24,699 nt of DNA from IMG/VR virus record IMGVR_UViG_3300042691_051895, positions 1-24,699 of that record; one strand, given 5' to 3'. Each line of letters starts with the position of its first letter. The first letter of the stretch is position 1. The notes under the pieces are model-generated. The model saw only the letters and a list, made by a program, of their open reading frames with translations. It had not been told where the DNA came from and ran no database searches. Below, in pieces: positions 1-7,915 of this stretch. This DNA is from a virus. The translations under genes and the position numbers were made by a program.

Positions 1-1151
1 GAGCATGGTGGGAAGCAAACCCCCAAAGGGCCTTGGCTAACAATTCCGTAGCCTACAAGGAAAAGCCAGAAATCGGCACCTTCATGGAAGAGTGGCTGTC
101 GCTCTACAAGAGCAAGAGCGGTGAGCGTGGTATCTTCAACCGTGAGGCTACCCGCAAGACCGTGGAACGTCTCGGAGAACGTCGTGATGCATCCTATGAG
201 TTCGGGACTAACCCTTGCTCAGAGATCATCCTGCGTGATCGTGAGTTCTGCAATCTGACTGAAGTGGTTGTCCGTGTGGATGATACTGAAGAATCACTGA
301 AGCGTAAGGTGCGTCTTGCTGCGATTCTCGGTACGTTCCAAGCATCGCTCACTCACTTCCCATATCTCTCTTCGGAATGGAAGAAGAATTGTGAAGAGGA
401 AGCCCTGCTCGGAGTTTCACTCACCGGTATCATGGACAATCCCTTGATGTACGGAAAGAATAAGAATCTCAAGGACCTGTTGACGAATCTTCGCACTATC
501 GCATTCGACACCAATAAGGAATGGGCAAAGAAGGTCAAGATCAACCCGGCTGCAGCAATCACCTGTGTCAAGCCATCAGGCACTGTGTCACAACTTGTCG
601 ATGCCGCATCAGGTATTCATGCCCGCCATAACGAATACTACATTCGTACCGTGCGTGCAGACCAAAAAGATCCGCTGTGCAAGATGATGATTGATCTGGG
701 CTTCCCTCATGAGGCATGCGTCATGAAGCCCGATAGCGTGATGGTGTTCTCATTCCCGATGAAGGCTGTCGGATCTGTGACAAGAAACGACATGACGGCT
801 ATAGAGCAACTTGAACTCTGGTTGGATTATCAACGCTATTGGTGCGAACACAAGCCGTCAATCACTGTGACCGTCAAGGAGCATGAATGGATGGAAGTCG
901 GAGCGTGGGTATATGCCCATTTTGATGAAATAAGCGGTATTTCATTCTTGCCCCATTCTGATCACAGTTATCGTCAAGCCCCATATCAGGATTGTTCTAA
1001 GGAAGAATATGAAGGACTTTTGGCCAAAATGCCCCAAAATGTCGATTGGAAGCAGCTTTTTAACTATGAAAAGTCGGATACTACAAAAGGAACCCAAACT
1101 TTTGCCTGTAACGGCGATAAATGCGAATTGGTGGATTTAACAAATTCCTAA
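1..1151 (+). CDS. nrdJ: Class II (B12-dependent) ribonucleotide reductase, C-terminal part
   Basis: Reduces ribonucleotides to deoxyribonucleotides for phage DNA synthesis, in the cytoplasm. The reading frame is open from the window edge (first full codon at 3), so the gene is 5'-truncated; the TTG at 33 is an internal codon inside the conserved stretch NPQRALANNS. About 382 residues are visible. The active-site finger loop is NPCSE: Asn at 210-212, the presumed thiyl-radical Cys at 216-218 and Glu at 222-224. A second Cys 11 residues later (249-251, in FCNL) has the spacing of the redox partner. The phosphate-binding KPSGT lies at 570-584. The C-terminus carries a C-x4-C pair (1107-1124), the swinging dithiol arrangement of class II enzymes; class I enzymes end differently, which is why class II is preferred. 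Family membership is clear and the class is inferred. Codon use shifts from CGT/CTC-rich to A/T-rich after about 780. Confidence 0.9.
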   Translation, partial: AWWEANPQRALANNSVAYKEKPEIGTFMEEWLSLYKSKSGERGIFNREATRKTVERLGERRDASYEFGTNPCSEIILRDREFCNLTEVVVRVDDTEESLKRKVRLAAILGTFQASLTHFPYLSSEWKKNCEEEALLGVSLTGIMDNPLMYGKNKNLKDLLTNLRTIAFDTNKEWAKKVKINPAAAITCVKPSGTVSQLVDAASGIHARHNEYYIRTVRADQKDPLCKMMIDLGFPHEACVMKPDSVMVFSFPMKAVGSVTRNDMTAIEQLELWLDYQRYWCEHKPSITVTVKEHEWMEVGAWVYAHFDEISGISFLPHSDHSYRQAPYQDCSKEEYEGLLAKMPQNVDWKQLFNYEKSDTTKGTQTFACNGDKCELVDLTNS

Positions 1152-1183
1152 ATAGTGGTATCTACTACTAAGGAGATTTTCAA

Positions 1184-1990
1184 ATGGCGACATTTTACTG
1201 GAAGGGTGCCACCTCAACAGGGGCTACAGGGCAAAATTGGGGATTCACTGCTAACTGGCTAAATGCTGCGTTTGCAGGTGCTACAGTTTTCCCCAAGGGT
1301 GGAGATACTGTTATATTCGGGGCAAGTGCAATTTCATCTTGCCTTGTAGGTGGTCTATCCAATGGACTTTGGATCGGTTATACCGCAGGGGATGCAAACT
1401 CGGCAACAGATATCACTGTTGTGGTACAAGCCGGTTATGGGGTTACCCATCCAAATAACTTGACTCAATTAGGCTATTCATTCGGGGCTGGGGATGGATT
1501 GCAACTCAAGGTTTCCAACCTAAGCGTTGCCACTACCGCAAATCCAGCAGAAATTGCCATCAAGAATTTCCCGGTTAGTACCTACTCCATCGCTCATATC
1601 GATGGCCCAACTGCTACTTTCTACGCTTCAGGTACTTGGGAAAATGTCGTTGTTCGTAGAGGCTCTCTTGAAACGCAAGACTTGACCTCAGATCTAATTT
1701 CCATCGAAGGTGTCAGAGGAACAACCCCTTATTATGACACAACCGAAGGATATGGAGTAAACAAGGTCACTATCGGTGGAAATACTGATGTCAATGCCGT
1801 CGTTGCTTCCGTCAAGGCAACTAAGGAACAAATGACCATGAACGTCATCGCAAAGACCCCAATAGTCAATGCAATGGGTGTTACTGCCGCAGGGTATACC
1901 TACACCTCAGTGGCACAAGTCATTCGTCCAGCTGGTATGGAAAGAGAATACAACAGAATCAACAGAACTCTCAGATACAAGAGATCATAA
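1184..1990 (+). CDS. Beta-rich virion-type protein with N-terminal W-G/NW motif
   Basis: 268 aa, no function recognised. The N-terminus (residues 1-46) reads FYWKGA...QNWGFTANW...FPKGGDTVIF. This pattern (aromatic-W-x-G, then NW...NW, then P-x-GD-x-V-x-F) starts many secreted or surface beta-solenoid proteins of bacteria and some phage decoration or fibre proteins. The rest is rich in G, T, V, A and N with alternating hydrophobic residues, as in beta-structured virion proteins. The C-terminus is basic (MEREYNRINRTLRYKRS). No signal peptide or membrane segment is seen. The start is supported by AAGGAG about 9 nt upstream. It lies 32 nt after the reductase and 11 nt before the next small gene, so it is probably cotranscribed with both. 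A capsid decoration, fibre or adhesin role is a guess from composition. Confidence 0.75.
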   Translation: MATFYWKGATSTGATGQNWGFTANWLNAAFAGATVFPKGGDTVIFGASAISSCLVGGLSNGLWIGYTAGDANSATDITVVVQAGYGVTHPNNLTQLGYSFGAGDGLQLKVSNLSVATTANPAEIAIKNFPVSTYSIAHIDGPTATFYASGTWENVVVRRGSLETQDLTSDLISIEGVRGTTPYYDTTEGYGVNKVTIGGNTDVNAVVASVKATKEQMTMNVIAKTPIVNAMGVTAAGYTYTSVAQVIRPAGMEREYNRINRTLRYKRS

Positions 1991-2001
1991 AGGAGACGCA
2001 A

Positions 2002-2127
2002 ATGGACTTTTTCTTCGCAGACACACTAGGCAAATTTTTCTACACCGTTCTCGTTTTCGTTGCCGGTGCCGCAATTGGCCCAGCAATGTGGAAATGGGTA
2101 AGTGCCAAGCTTCCTTGGAATAAGTAA
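2002..2127 (+). CDS. 41-aa small membrane protein
   Basis: Begins at an ATG preceded by AAGGAG with 6 nt spacing; the SD overlaps the stop of the preceding gene, so coupled translation is likely. The product has an acidic N-terminus (MDFFFAD), one hydrophobic helix at about residues 11-29 (KFFYTVLVFVAGAAIGPAM), and a short aromatic/basic tail (WKWVSAKLPWNK) typical of the membrane interface on the cytoplasmic side. It has one predicted membrane span. No family is recognised. It is the last gene before a strong terminator. A role in lysis (holin-like) or envelope modification is possible but not shown; no lysis enzyme is adjacent. The ORF is reported because of its good ribosome-binding site and its position filling the gap exactly. 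Confidence 0.7.
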   Translation: MDFFFADTLGKFFYTVLVFVAGAAIGPAMWKWVSAKLPWNK

Positions 2128-2147
2128 ATAATTCAGCTTGGGTAAGC

Positions 2148-2174
2148 AAAAACCCCCCGAAAGGGGGGTTTTTT
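2148..2174. terminator. Bidirectional intrinsic terminator
   Basis: Layout is A5, C6, GAAA, G6, T6: a six-pair all-G/C stem closed by a stable GNRA-type GAAA tetraloop, flanked by a T-run on one side and an A-run on the other, so each strand has a stem followed by a U-tract. It separates the plus-strand reductase operon (stop at 2127) from the converging baseplate operon (last stop at 2176) and can end both. Confidence 0.95.
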
Positions 2175-2175
2175 A

Positions 2176-4551
2176 TTATAGACTATTTAAATTTTCTTTA
2201 GATTTCTTCACATAATCAACGGCTTTTATGCTTAGTTCATGCTTTAATGCTCTGATTACGTCAGATTGAAATATCGGTTGAGAGAAACATAACCCATGCA
2301 CACTTAATGGATTTCCCGGAGTTAGTCCACAGGGGAAGGGCAAATTATTCGTAATTCCAGTCCACCATATTGAATTTGCCGTATTCCAGTAATAATTATT
2401 CATGCAATTCTGTAAGAAATAGTTAGCATGTGCCAAAGTCGCCGTGGAATTGAACAAACTATTTCCGGGAGTTAGTCCCGGTCTTCCAAAATATTCTATT
2501 TCCAGAGCATTTCTGGTGATTGAACTTTCTATGTTTCGTATATCATAAGTCTGTCCTGATATATTTTTAGTCGGAACAGAAACGAAATAATAATATAATG
2601 CGTCCCACAACCAGATTTCAGATGGATATTTGAAATCTTCTGCAGAATAACCTTCATACGCCAATCTATAATCATTCTGGAATATAGATTTTATTTCATA
2701 TAAAGAAGAAGCATTCGTATCTTTTGTCTTCGTGCCAGTCCATTTCCATCTTGATATCGGACCACCTGCAGCTGAGTCTGGTAAATAAAATGCTGCAACA
2801 AAAGGTGAAATCACTACGGCAGCTATATTTTCTGGTATGTCTGAAGATTCAGCATAACCTAATTGTTGGGTTTGTCTGCATGCCCTATAGAATTCCACCC
2901 ACATTCTATTTGAAGTATATTGTATGTTATCAAGTAAAGAATTTTGTTCAAAATCTTGAGGGTATACAGATGTTACTCCATTGACAGATTGTATCAACTT
3001 TATAGCAGAGGAATTCCATGCAGAAATATTGGAATACCCTCCAGTTATCGAAGTCGGTGCAAAACAATAAGCAGCAGCACCATAAACATCGGCATTTGAT
3101 TGCGACTTCATCAATGAGGCAAATGCTTTTGCTTGTATCTTCTCGTCAAATTTTTCTCTCATGGTCTTATCATAAACAGAATCTGCTTGATAATAATAAT
3201 GAGTCCCGCCTGTTGGGAATGGGGAATATCTCATCAATCCGTGAGGAATTCCAAGATAGTTCGAAAAAGCTATACCTGTGGTCGCGTAGTGCAGAATTCT
3301 AGAACAACCTCTACTTCTCAAATAATTTGTTTGATCTCTCCATGATTGAATTGCTATTTGCTTATAAACCCCCATTGTGCTTCCGGATGAAATAGCTATT
3401 CCCAATCTTTGTGATTCTTGAATTACTGCTTGGTTTGTTAGCCATGAAGAATCTATAGAGGCTGTATCATTTCTGGAAAGAATTTCCAACCAAGGATATT
3501 CACAATTTATCATCACCGGTCCGGTTCTTTCCTCTTCAGTAAAACTTTCATATGCTGCAATCACGGCACCAAGTGTGTTTGATGCACTTCCACCTGCTGC
3601 ATTCGGATTCAGATACTTATATCTTGTTCCATGTTTTAAAATTTCATTTTTATAATAATTGAATTCTGGTTCATTTTTCAAGAATGCCAAAGAACTTTCA
3701 GGATCAACATATATTGATCTATTTGGTATAGCGGTATATGCTGCATATGTGCTTCCTGAAAGCCCAGATAATATTTTACTTGAATAATTGAGTGTTATTC
3801 CTTTTGTTCCTGTTTCTGGAAAAGACACGATTATCGAATGTCCAGTATAGGACACACCATCAATCAACCAATTGATGTTAACATCACTGAAAAAATGTCC
3901 ATTAAATGTCACGAATTCTGCGTTCAAATTTACATCAGTATTGATCGGGACGTTTCCAAATGTTGGATTTCCGGTGAAATAAATTGCAGGATTGTCTATA
4001 CATCTGAATGTTATCTGAGAAGATCCGGTTGCGAACCTATTCGTTTGTGTCAATCCTATATTTTTAATTCCAACCGTATTAAATGCCAATATCTGATTCG
4101 ATGCTGTTGGTGATGAGTATGTAATCGCCCCACCGTACAGCCAAGAATAAGTCACGGGAGAGGTGGCAGTGTATCCTTGAGTTATTCCTAAATTAAAGGT
4201 GGTTCCCCTGACGACATAATTTTCTGGATAATTGATTTCATCTTGATCACTTCTTTTTTGATATTCTAATGAAAAATTAGGAGAACGACCAACATCAAAA
4301 GTTATTGAATATTCCAAAGCATAAGAAAAGTCCGGTGTTGTCTTTTCACCTCTTAATTTCATGACTTTTGTGCCTTCAGTGGAATAATATGATTCAAAGG
4401 TCTGCCCCGGCAATAAATTGTTTACAACAACAAATGTTCCATCGGCTTGAACCGAAGACAGAATGTATTGGTCAAATCCCGGAGTGCTTATGTTTTCGAC
4501 AAGAACCGGATTGTTTACCTGAAAAAGGGTTATTCCTCTTGTAAAAGACAT
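2176..4551 (-). CDS. Tail fibre/tip-type protein with Ig/PKD-like region and possible enzymatic domain
   Basis: 791 aa, last gene of the baseplate operon. The ATG at 4551 is chosen over an upstream in-frame start at 4575 because AGAGGA lies just before it and the preceding gene stops at 4553. Residues 1-105 are beta-rich (N-terminal attachment-like). Residues 108-285 look like two Ig/PKD-type modules (VTYSWLYGG..., then VNINWLIDGVSY...). From about 290 the protein is mixed alpha/beta with strand-like segments ending in acidic residues (GPVMINCEYPW 344-354; IAAVVISPFVAAFYLPD 576-592; YPSEIWLWD 642-650), reminiscent of a TIM-barrel glycoside hydrolase, though I cannot name a family. The short motif GLTPGN occurs twice (692-697, 742-747). 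Position after gp6 and the wedge protein fits a receptor-binding or surface-degrading tail protein. Function is inferred. Confidence 0.7.
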   Translation of the reverse strand: MSFTRGITLFQVNNPVLVENISTPGFDQYILSSVQADGTFVVVNNLLPGQTFESYYSTEGTKVMKLRGEKTTPDFSYALEYSITFDVGRSPNFSLEYQKRSDQDEINYPENYVVRGTTFNLGITQGYTATSPVTYSWLYGGAITYSSPTASNQILAFNTVGIKNIGLTQTNRFATGSSQITFRCIDNPAIYFTGNPTFGNVPINTDVNLNAEFVTFNGHFFSDVNINWLIDGVSYTGHSIIVSFPETGTKGITLNYSSKILSGLSGSTYAAYTAIPNRSIYVDPESSLAFLKNEPEFNYYKNEILKHGTRYKYLNPNAAGGSASNTLGAVIAAYESFTEEERTGPVMINCEYPWLEILSRNDTASIDSSWLTNQAVIQESQRLGIAISSGSTMGVYKQIAIQSWRDQTNYLRSRGCSRILHYATTGIAFSNYLGIPHGLMRYSPFPTGGTHYYYQADSVYDKTMREKFDEKIQAKAFASLMKSQSNADVYGAAAYCFAPTSITGGYSNISAWNSSAIKLIQSVNGVTSVYPQDFEQNSLLDNIQYTSNRMWVEFYRACRQTQQLGYAESSDIPENIAAVVISPFVAAFYLPDSAAGGPISRWKWTGTKTKDTNASSLYEIKSIFQNDYRLAYEGYSAEDFKYPSEIWLWDALYYYFVSVPTKNISGQTYDIRNIESSITRNALEIEYFGRPGLTPGNSLFNSTATLAHANYFLQNCMNNYYWNTANSIWWTGITNNLPFPCGLTPGNPLSVHGLCFSQPIFQSDVIRALKHELSIKAVDYVKKSKENLNSL

Positions 4552-4552
4552 T

Positions 4553-5746
4553 TTATTCCTCTTCTGACAATCCACGCGACAGTGGATTCCCGTTTATTGG
4601 ATTTATTATTAATTGCTCTATCGGAGTCTGTGTTGATGTACCATCTCCGATATACCAATCGAATAGTATGCTTCCTGTGGCTTGACATGCTTGACTACAA
4701 GTAGTTCCTATGGCATCATTCGGTGAGTATAAACCGGGAACTGAATTCAATCTCCAGAAATCCTTAATTATTATTGATCCAAAGCTTGCGGAAGGTCCAC
4801 CGGCAATTTCAACATCCCATGATGGATAGACGAAGGTCGGATAGGACCAACCGGGTTTGGATAATATTCCCGTACACCCAGAACATTTTGGAAGAGTTGA
4901 AGTTGAATTTAGATTATACGGATAGTAATTAGCAACTATAGGCCATTCATAATCCTCGACAGGACCCGGATCATACCCGCCTTCTGCATATCTTTCCACC
5001 TTTTCATACAACCCAAGAAGTCCGGCAGGATGCAGGGTTTCCTTCACTACTGCTTCATAATACGGATTTGAATCATCGATCTCTGATGTCAATATGTAAG
5101 AGAAATCTTGCCACATCTTCCCATCTTGAATAACGCCCTGATTCAAATGACTTCCAACCATGGTATATCTTTCGGGGGAATACTCACCTGTAGATCCATA
5201 ATAATCAGAGCTGGACATCCAACCGAACTTACCGGCATTCAATCTCATAAGTTTTCTTTTTGGATAACTTATGTTGATAGTACCTGCACTTATCCCAAAA
5301 AGAGAAACCATTATGGAACGGAAAGCATCTTCATTTGACTTTCTCTGATAGACTTCTGTTCTAATATTTGTTATTGTTTTTCTTATATTTTCAGCTGATG
5401 GACGTAAATCCGGCTCTATGTCATAGATTCCCTTTATGTCGGGAGCATATGTTGCTATGAAATGAGGAAGAACATATTCTGGTGTTTCGTCTATGTCAAA
5501 CACCTTGCTTATATCCATCACATTCGTTCCGGTGTAACCAAAAGAATTTGTCATCCAATCATAGTATGATTGGAGAAAATCCACCATATTCGAATCCGAA
5601 TTTTTCATCCATTCAGGAACCTGTGCCCTGACTTGTATTGGATTGAAGTTCGTATTTTCTTTCACCAATACAGCGTCAGCCGCCTCCCGCATTTGGCGGA
5701 AGGTTGCTATAGATGAGCCAGAATTTCCTGTGAAGAAGAAAAACAT
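4553..5746 (-). CDS. Baseplate wedge/tail structural protein (possible gp7-position protein)
   Basis: 397 aa, between gp6-like and fibre-like genes, where T4-type phages carry further wedge proteins. Its ATG overlaps the gp6 stop (TAATG at 5744-5748) and no SD is evident, so translation probably couples to gp6. The N-terminal region contains VPEWMKNSDSNMVDFLQSYYDWM (residues 43-65), a pattern (P-E-W, then F-L-x-x-Y-Y-x-W) seen near the N-terminus of structural proteins of marine T4-like phages. A helical region follows (about 70-160), then a beta-rich C-terminal half with Cys pairs (CSGC, and CSQAC near 350-360). The C-terminus ends in acidic SEEE. It is much shorter than T4 gp7 (over 1000 aa), so orthology is uncertain; wedge or tail location rests on gene order. 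Confidence 0.7.
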   Translation of the reverse strand: MFFFFTGNSGSSIATFRQMREAADAVLVKENTNFNPIQVRAQVPEWMKNSDSNMVDFLQSYYDWMTNSFGYTGTNVMDISKVFDIDETPEYVLPHFIATYAPDIKGIYDIEPDLRPSAENIRKTITNIRTEVYQRKSNEDAFRSIMVSLFGISAGTINISYPKRKLMRLNAGKFGWMSSSDYYGSTGEYSPERYTMVGSHLNQGVIQDGKMWQDFSYILTSEIDDSNPYYEAVVKETLHPAGLLGLYEKVERYAEGGYDPGPVEDYEWPIVANYYPYNLNSTSTLPKCSGCTGILSKPGWSYPTFVYPSWDVEIAGGPSASFGSIIIKDFWRLNSVPGLYSPNDAIGTTCSQACQATGSILFDWYIGDGTSTQTPIEQLIINPINGNPLSRGLSEEE

Positions 5747-7494
5747 TAAAGTGTTATCGTTATATCAGTTTCTGAATTTTTGATGTAAGAAACAATCTCA
5801 TCTTTGGCGATGAAATTGTCATTCGGGAATTTAGCGTCTATTGTCAACTCATTTGTGGTGATGTTTGGATATATGGTGACTACACCATTTATCAAGTCAA
5901 CCTCGCCCACTGGAGAGGCATTTGCCGAACTTGAAAGATAGAGATACTTTCCATTATTTTGTGCGGTCACGGATCCACCGAATCCTGATAAGGAAACGCT
6001 GGAAAGTTCGCTCTTGAAATTCATCTTTCTTTCATTTGATATGGTAGAGGATGGCATAATTGCCCGAACTGTCAGGAACACTCCACTCGAAGTGACCTGA
6101 ACACCAGAATAAGCTGCTCTGATAATCTCAATTACACTTTGCTCTATTATGGAGTTATCGTACTTTTTGGTGCCATATGCGGTTTTCAGTGCGGTGCGAA
6201 TTGCCTGTTTAATTTGTCCGTTTATTGTCACCACTCCCGAATCTGGATGGGTTGCATTTATTTCAAGAATCACTCCCATCTCTATCGGAGGAAGATATTC
6301 CGGCAAAATGCTTACTACGGATTTGCTCTTCAACACAGATAAAACTTCGTTTATTTCATTTGCCTGTGTGAATGATGTGCTATCGCTCAATCCAATTATG
6401 CTTACGAAAACTCTTCCATAAGCGGGAGGAGTTGCCTCTTCGCCACCGAATACCTTATAGGTGAATTCCGGCAATCCACCAGAACCATAGCCAAGCTCGT
6501 TCAATATTGCATAATAATCATTCTTGGTTACCAGTCTATTTTGACGAGCAAATGATTTTGGTGCAAAGAACCGAATTTCATCTAAGTCTGGAGTGGAAAC
6601 TCCGCCCCTTGCCACAACCGAGATTTCTGTCGATGTTGTCGCTGTTGCTATTTGTTGATTTCTCGCATCAGAAACGAAAGTGATATTTGCCACTCCATTT
6701 CCAGCGGAACCAGATGAAACAAGGTAAGAGACATAGACGGTGTTTTGATCTGTTATCTGTTTTCCTGTGCTTAGATTTCCTATATCGTTGGAAGTGTAAC
6801 GACCGAAGTTTACATTATATCCGGTCTTTGTTCTTTCCACGAAAAACACCTCGGTATCCGGACCAACAACAGAATCTGGGTTGAGCAAATAACTGTCCCA
6901 TGAAATCAGATTATTTCCGTTCGCGTCTCCCACCTCGATGAGAATAGTTCTTGGATCTATCTCTATTCCGGGAAGTGAAAATGATTGAGTGGTCAGGTCA
7001 ACAGAAACGAGTTGTCTTATAGTTGCTGCTTTGCCCTCATAAACTTCAAAATAATCGGTTTGATATGTTCCCGGAGAAGATGCATTCACTCCCGTACGGA
7101 TAGATCTGGTGTTATAGAAAAAGTATGGTCTTCCGGCTATATCGGTGCCCCTGAATACCGAAAAAGGAGAGAGTGAGCTCACTGCCGAATTTACGTTATT
7201 CAATCTGACTGTAGCCTTTGCCGATGTGTAACTGGAAACCACATATCCCAGCGGCTTGGTCAGGGAAATCATGGAATTTTCCAGCTTTGCCGTGTCCAAG
7301 AACATCTCGTTGGCCATCATATTCGCATAGTATGCATAGTAAAAAGTATTATATGCCAAAAGATCCAATAGAGTACGAATACCCGATCCTTCAAAGTTAT
7401 AATCGGTAAAGGTATCCTGTTGTTTCAGGTAATTAACCAGTGAACTGCGTATCCCGTCAAATGTCAGGTCTGAGATTTGTATATTATTAGCCAT
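5746..7494 (-). CDS. 6: Baseplate wedge protein, gp6-like (baseplate J family)
   Basis: 582 aa, near the 660 aa of T4 gp6. Two copies of gp6 pair with gp7 in each wedge and link wedges into the baseplate ring. The N-terminus is typical of the family: SDLTFDGIRSSLVNYLKQQ, then TLLDLLAYNTFYYAYYANMMANEMFLDTA (about residues 38-70) and a PLGY element, followed by a central beta-rich region with ARGG (about 290) and FFAPKSFARQNRLVTKNDYYAIL (308-330), the hallmark of baseplate J/gp6 proteins. The ATG at 7494 is supported by AGAGGA lying at the very end of the gp25 gene, whose stop is 1 nt upstream. It sits between gp25 and the 397-aa wedge protein, as expected for the module. Confidence 0.9.
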   Translation of the reverse strand: MANNIQISDLTFDGIRSSLVNYLKQQDTFTDYNFEGSGIRTLLDLLAYNTFYYAYYANMMANEMFLDTAKLENSMISLTKPLGYVVSSYTSAKATVRLNNVNSAVSSLSPFSVFRGTDIAGRPYFFYNTRSIRTGVNASSPGTYQTDYFEVYEGKAATIRQLVSVDLTTQSFSLPGIEIDPRTILIEVGDANGNNLISWDSYLLNPDSVVGPDTEVFFVERTKTGYNVNFGRYTSNDIGNLSTGKQITDQNTVYVSYLVSSGSAGNGVANITFVSDARNQQIATATTSTEISVVARGGVSTPDLDEIRFFAPKSFARQNRLVTKNDYYAILNELGYGSGGLPEFTYKVFGGEEATPPAYGRVFVSIIGLSDSTSFTQANEINEVLSVLKSKSVVSILPEYLPPIEMGVILEINATHPDSGVVTINGQIKQAIRTALKTAYGTKKYDNSIIEQSVIEIIRAAYSGVQVTSSGVFLTVRAIMPSSTISNERKMNFKSELSSVSLSGFGGSVTAQNNGKYLYLSSSANASPVGEVDLINGVVTIYPNITTNELTIDAKFPNDNFIAKDEIVSYIKNSETDITITL

Positions 7495-7495
7495 T

Positions 7496-7900
7496 TCAAT
7501 CCTCTGTTAAGACTATAGACAGGTTTTGCGCATTAGCCAGACCCAGATCATTTGCCAATCTATATCTAATATTTATTCTTATGGAACCCGGACCATCCCT
7601 GATAACCTCAATATCATTATAGTCTACGACCACCCTCGGTTCGTATTGGCCTATCATGGATGTTATCATTTCGCGTACGGCTATGAGTGTTTCGAGTGTG
7701 TCGTTCTCGAAAAAGTAATAATTCAGACCCACACCAAATTCCGAAAAAGGTCTTTCTCCCGGTGAAGTCAACAAAATATTCTTTATGGATTGAGAAATGG
7801 AAGAAAGCCCACTCTTGGGCTTTACATCCTTCGTGATGCTATTCATGTCAAACTGAAGATCAAAATCCTTGAAGTTGGAAACTAGTGGTCTGGCTGACAT
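7496..7900 (-). CDS. 25: Baseplate wedge protein gp25-like
   Basis: 134 aa, almost the length of T4 gp25 (132 aa). gp25 belongs to the gp25/GpW lysozyme-like fold family and connects the wedge to the start of the sheath. Family features visible: DITKDV-type opening, SISQSIKNILLTSPGERPFSE (residues 35-55; the I-x-x-L-L-x-T-x-x-G-E-R-x-x-x conserved motif), the FGVGLNYYFFEN element, and the C-terminal half with E-P-R-V (about 92-95) and INIRYRL. The glutamate of the GER motif is present. The start has GGGAG about 8 nt upstream. It follows the giant hub-like gene by 15 nt and is closely coupled to gp6 downstream. Confidence 0.93.
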   Translation of the reverse strand: MSARPLVSNFKDFDLQFDMNSITKDVKPKSGLSSISQSIKNILLTSPGERPFSEFGVGLNYYFFENDTLETLIAVREMITSMIGQYEPRVVVDYNDIEVIRDGPGSIRINIRYRLANDLGLANAQNLSIVLTED

Positions 7901-7915
7901 ATGTTTTCTCCCCTA

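Noticed and set aside
33-35. TTG at 33 as the true start of the reductase gene
   Set aside because: The frame is open to the window edge and the upstream codons (W-W-E-A-N-P-Q-R-A) continue the conserved region.
4551-4575. Earlier start for the 791-aa protein
   Set aside because: The eight extra residues lie within the end of the preceding gene and the SD AGAGGA fits the ATG at 4551.
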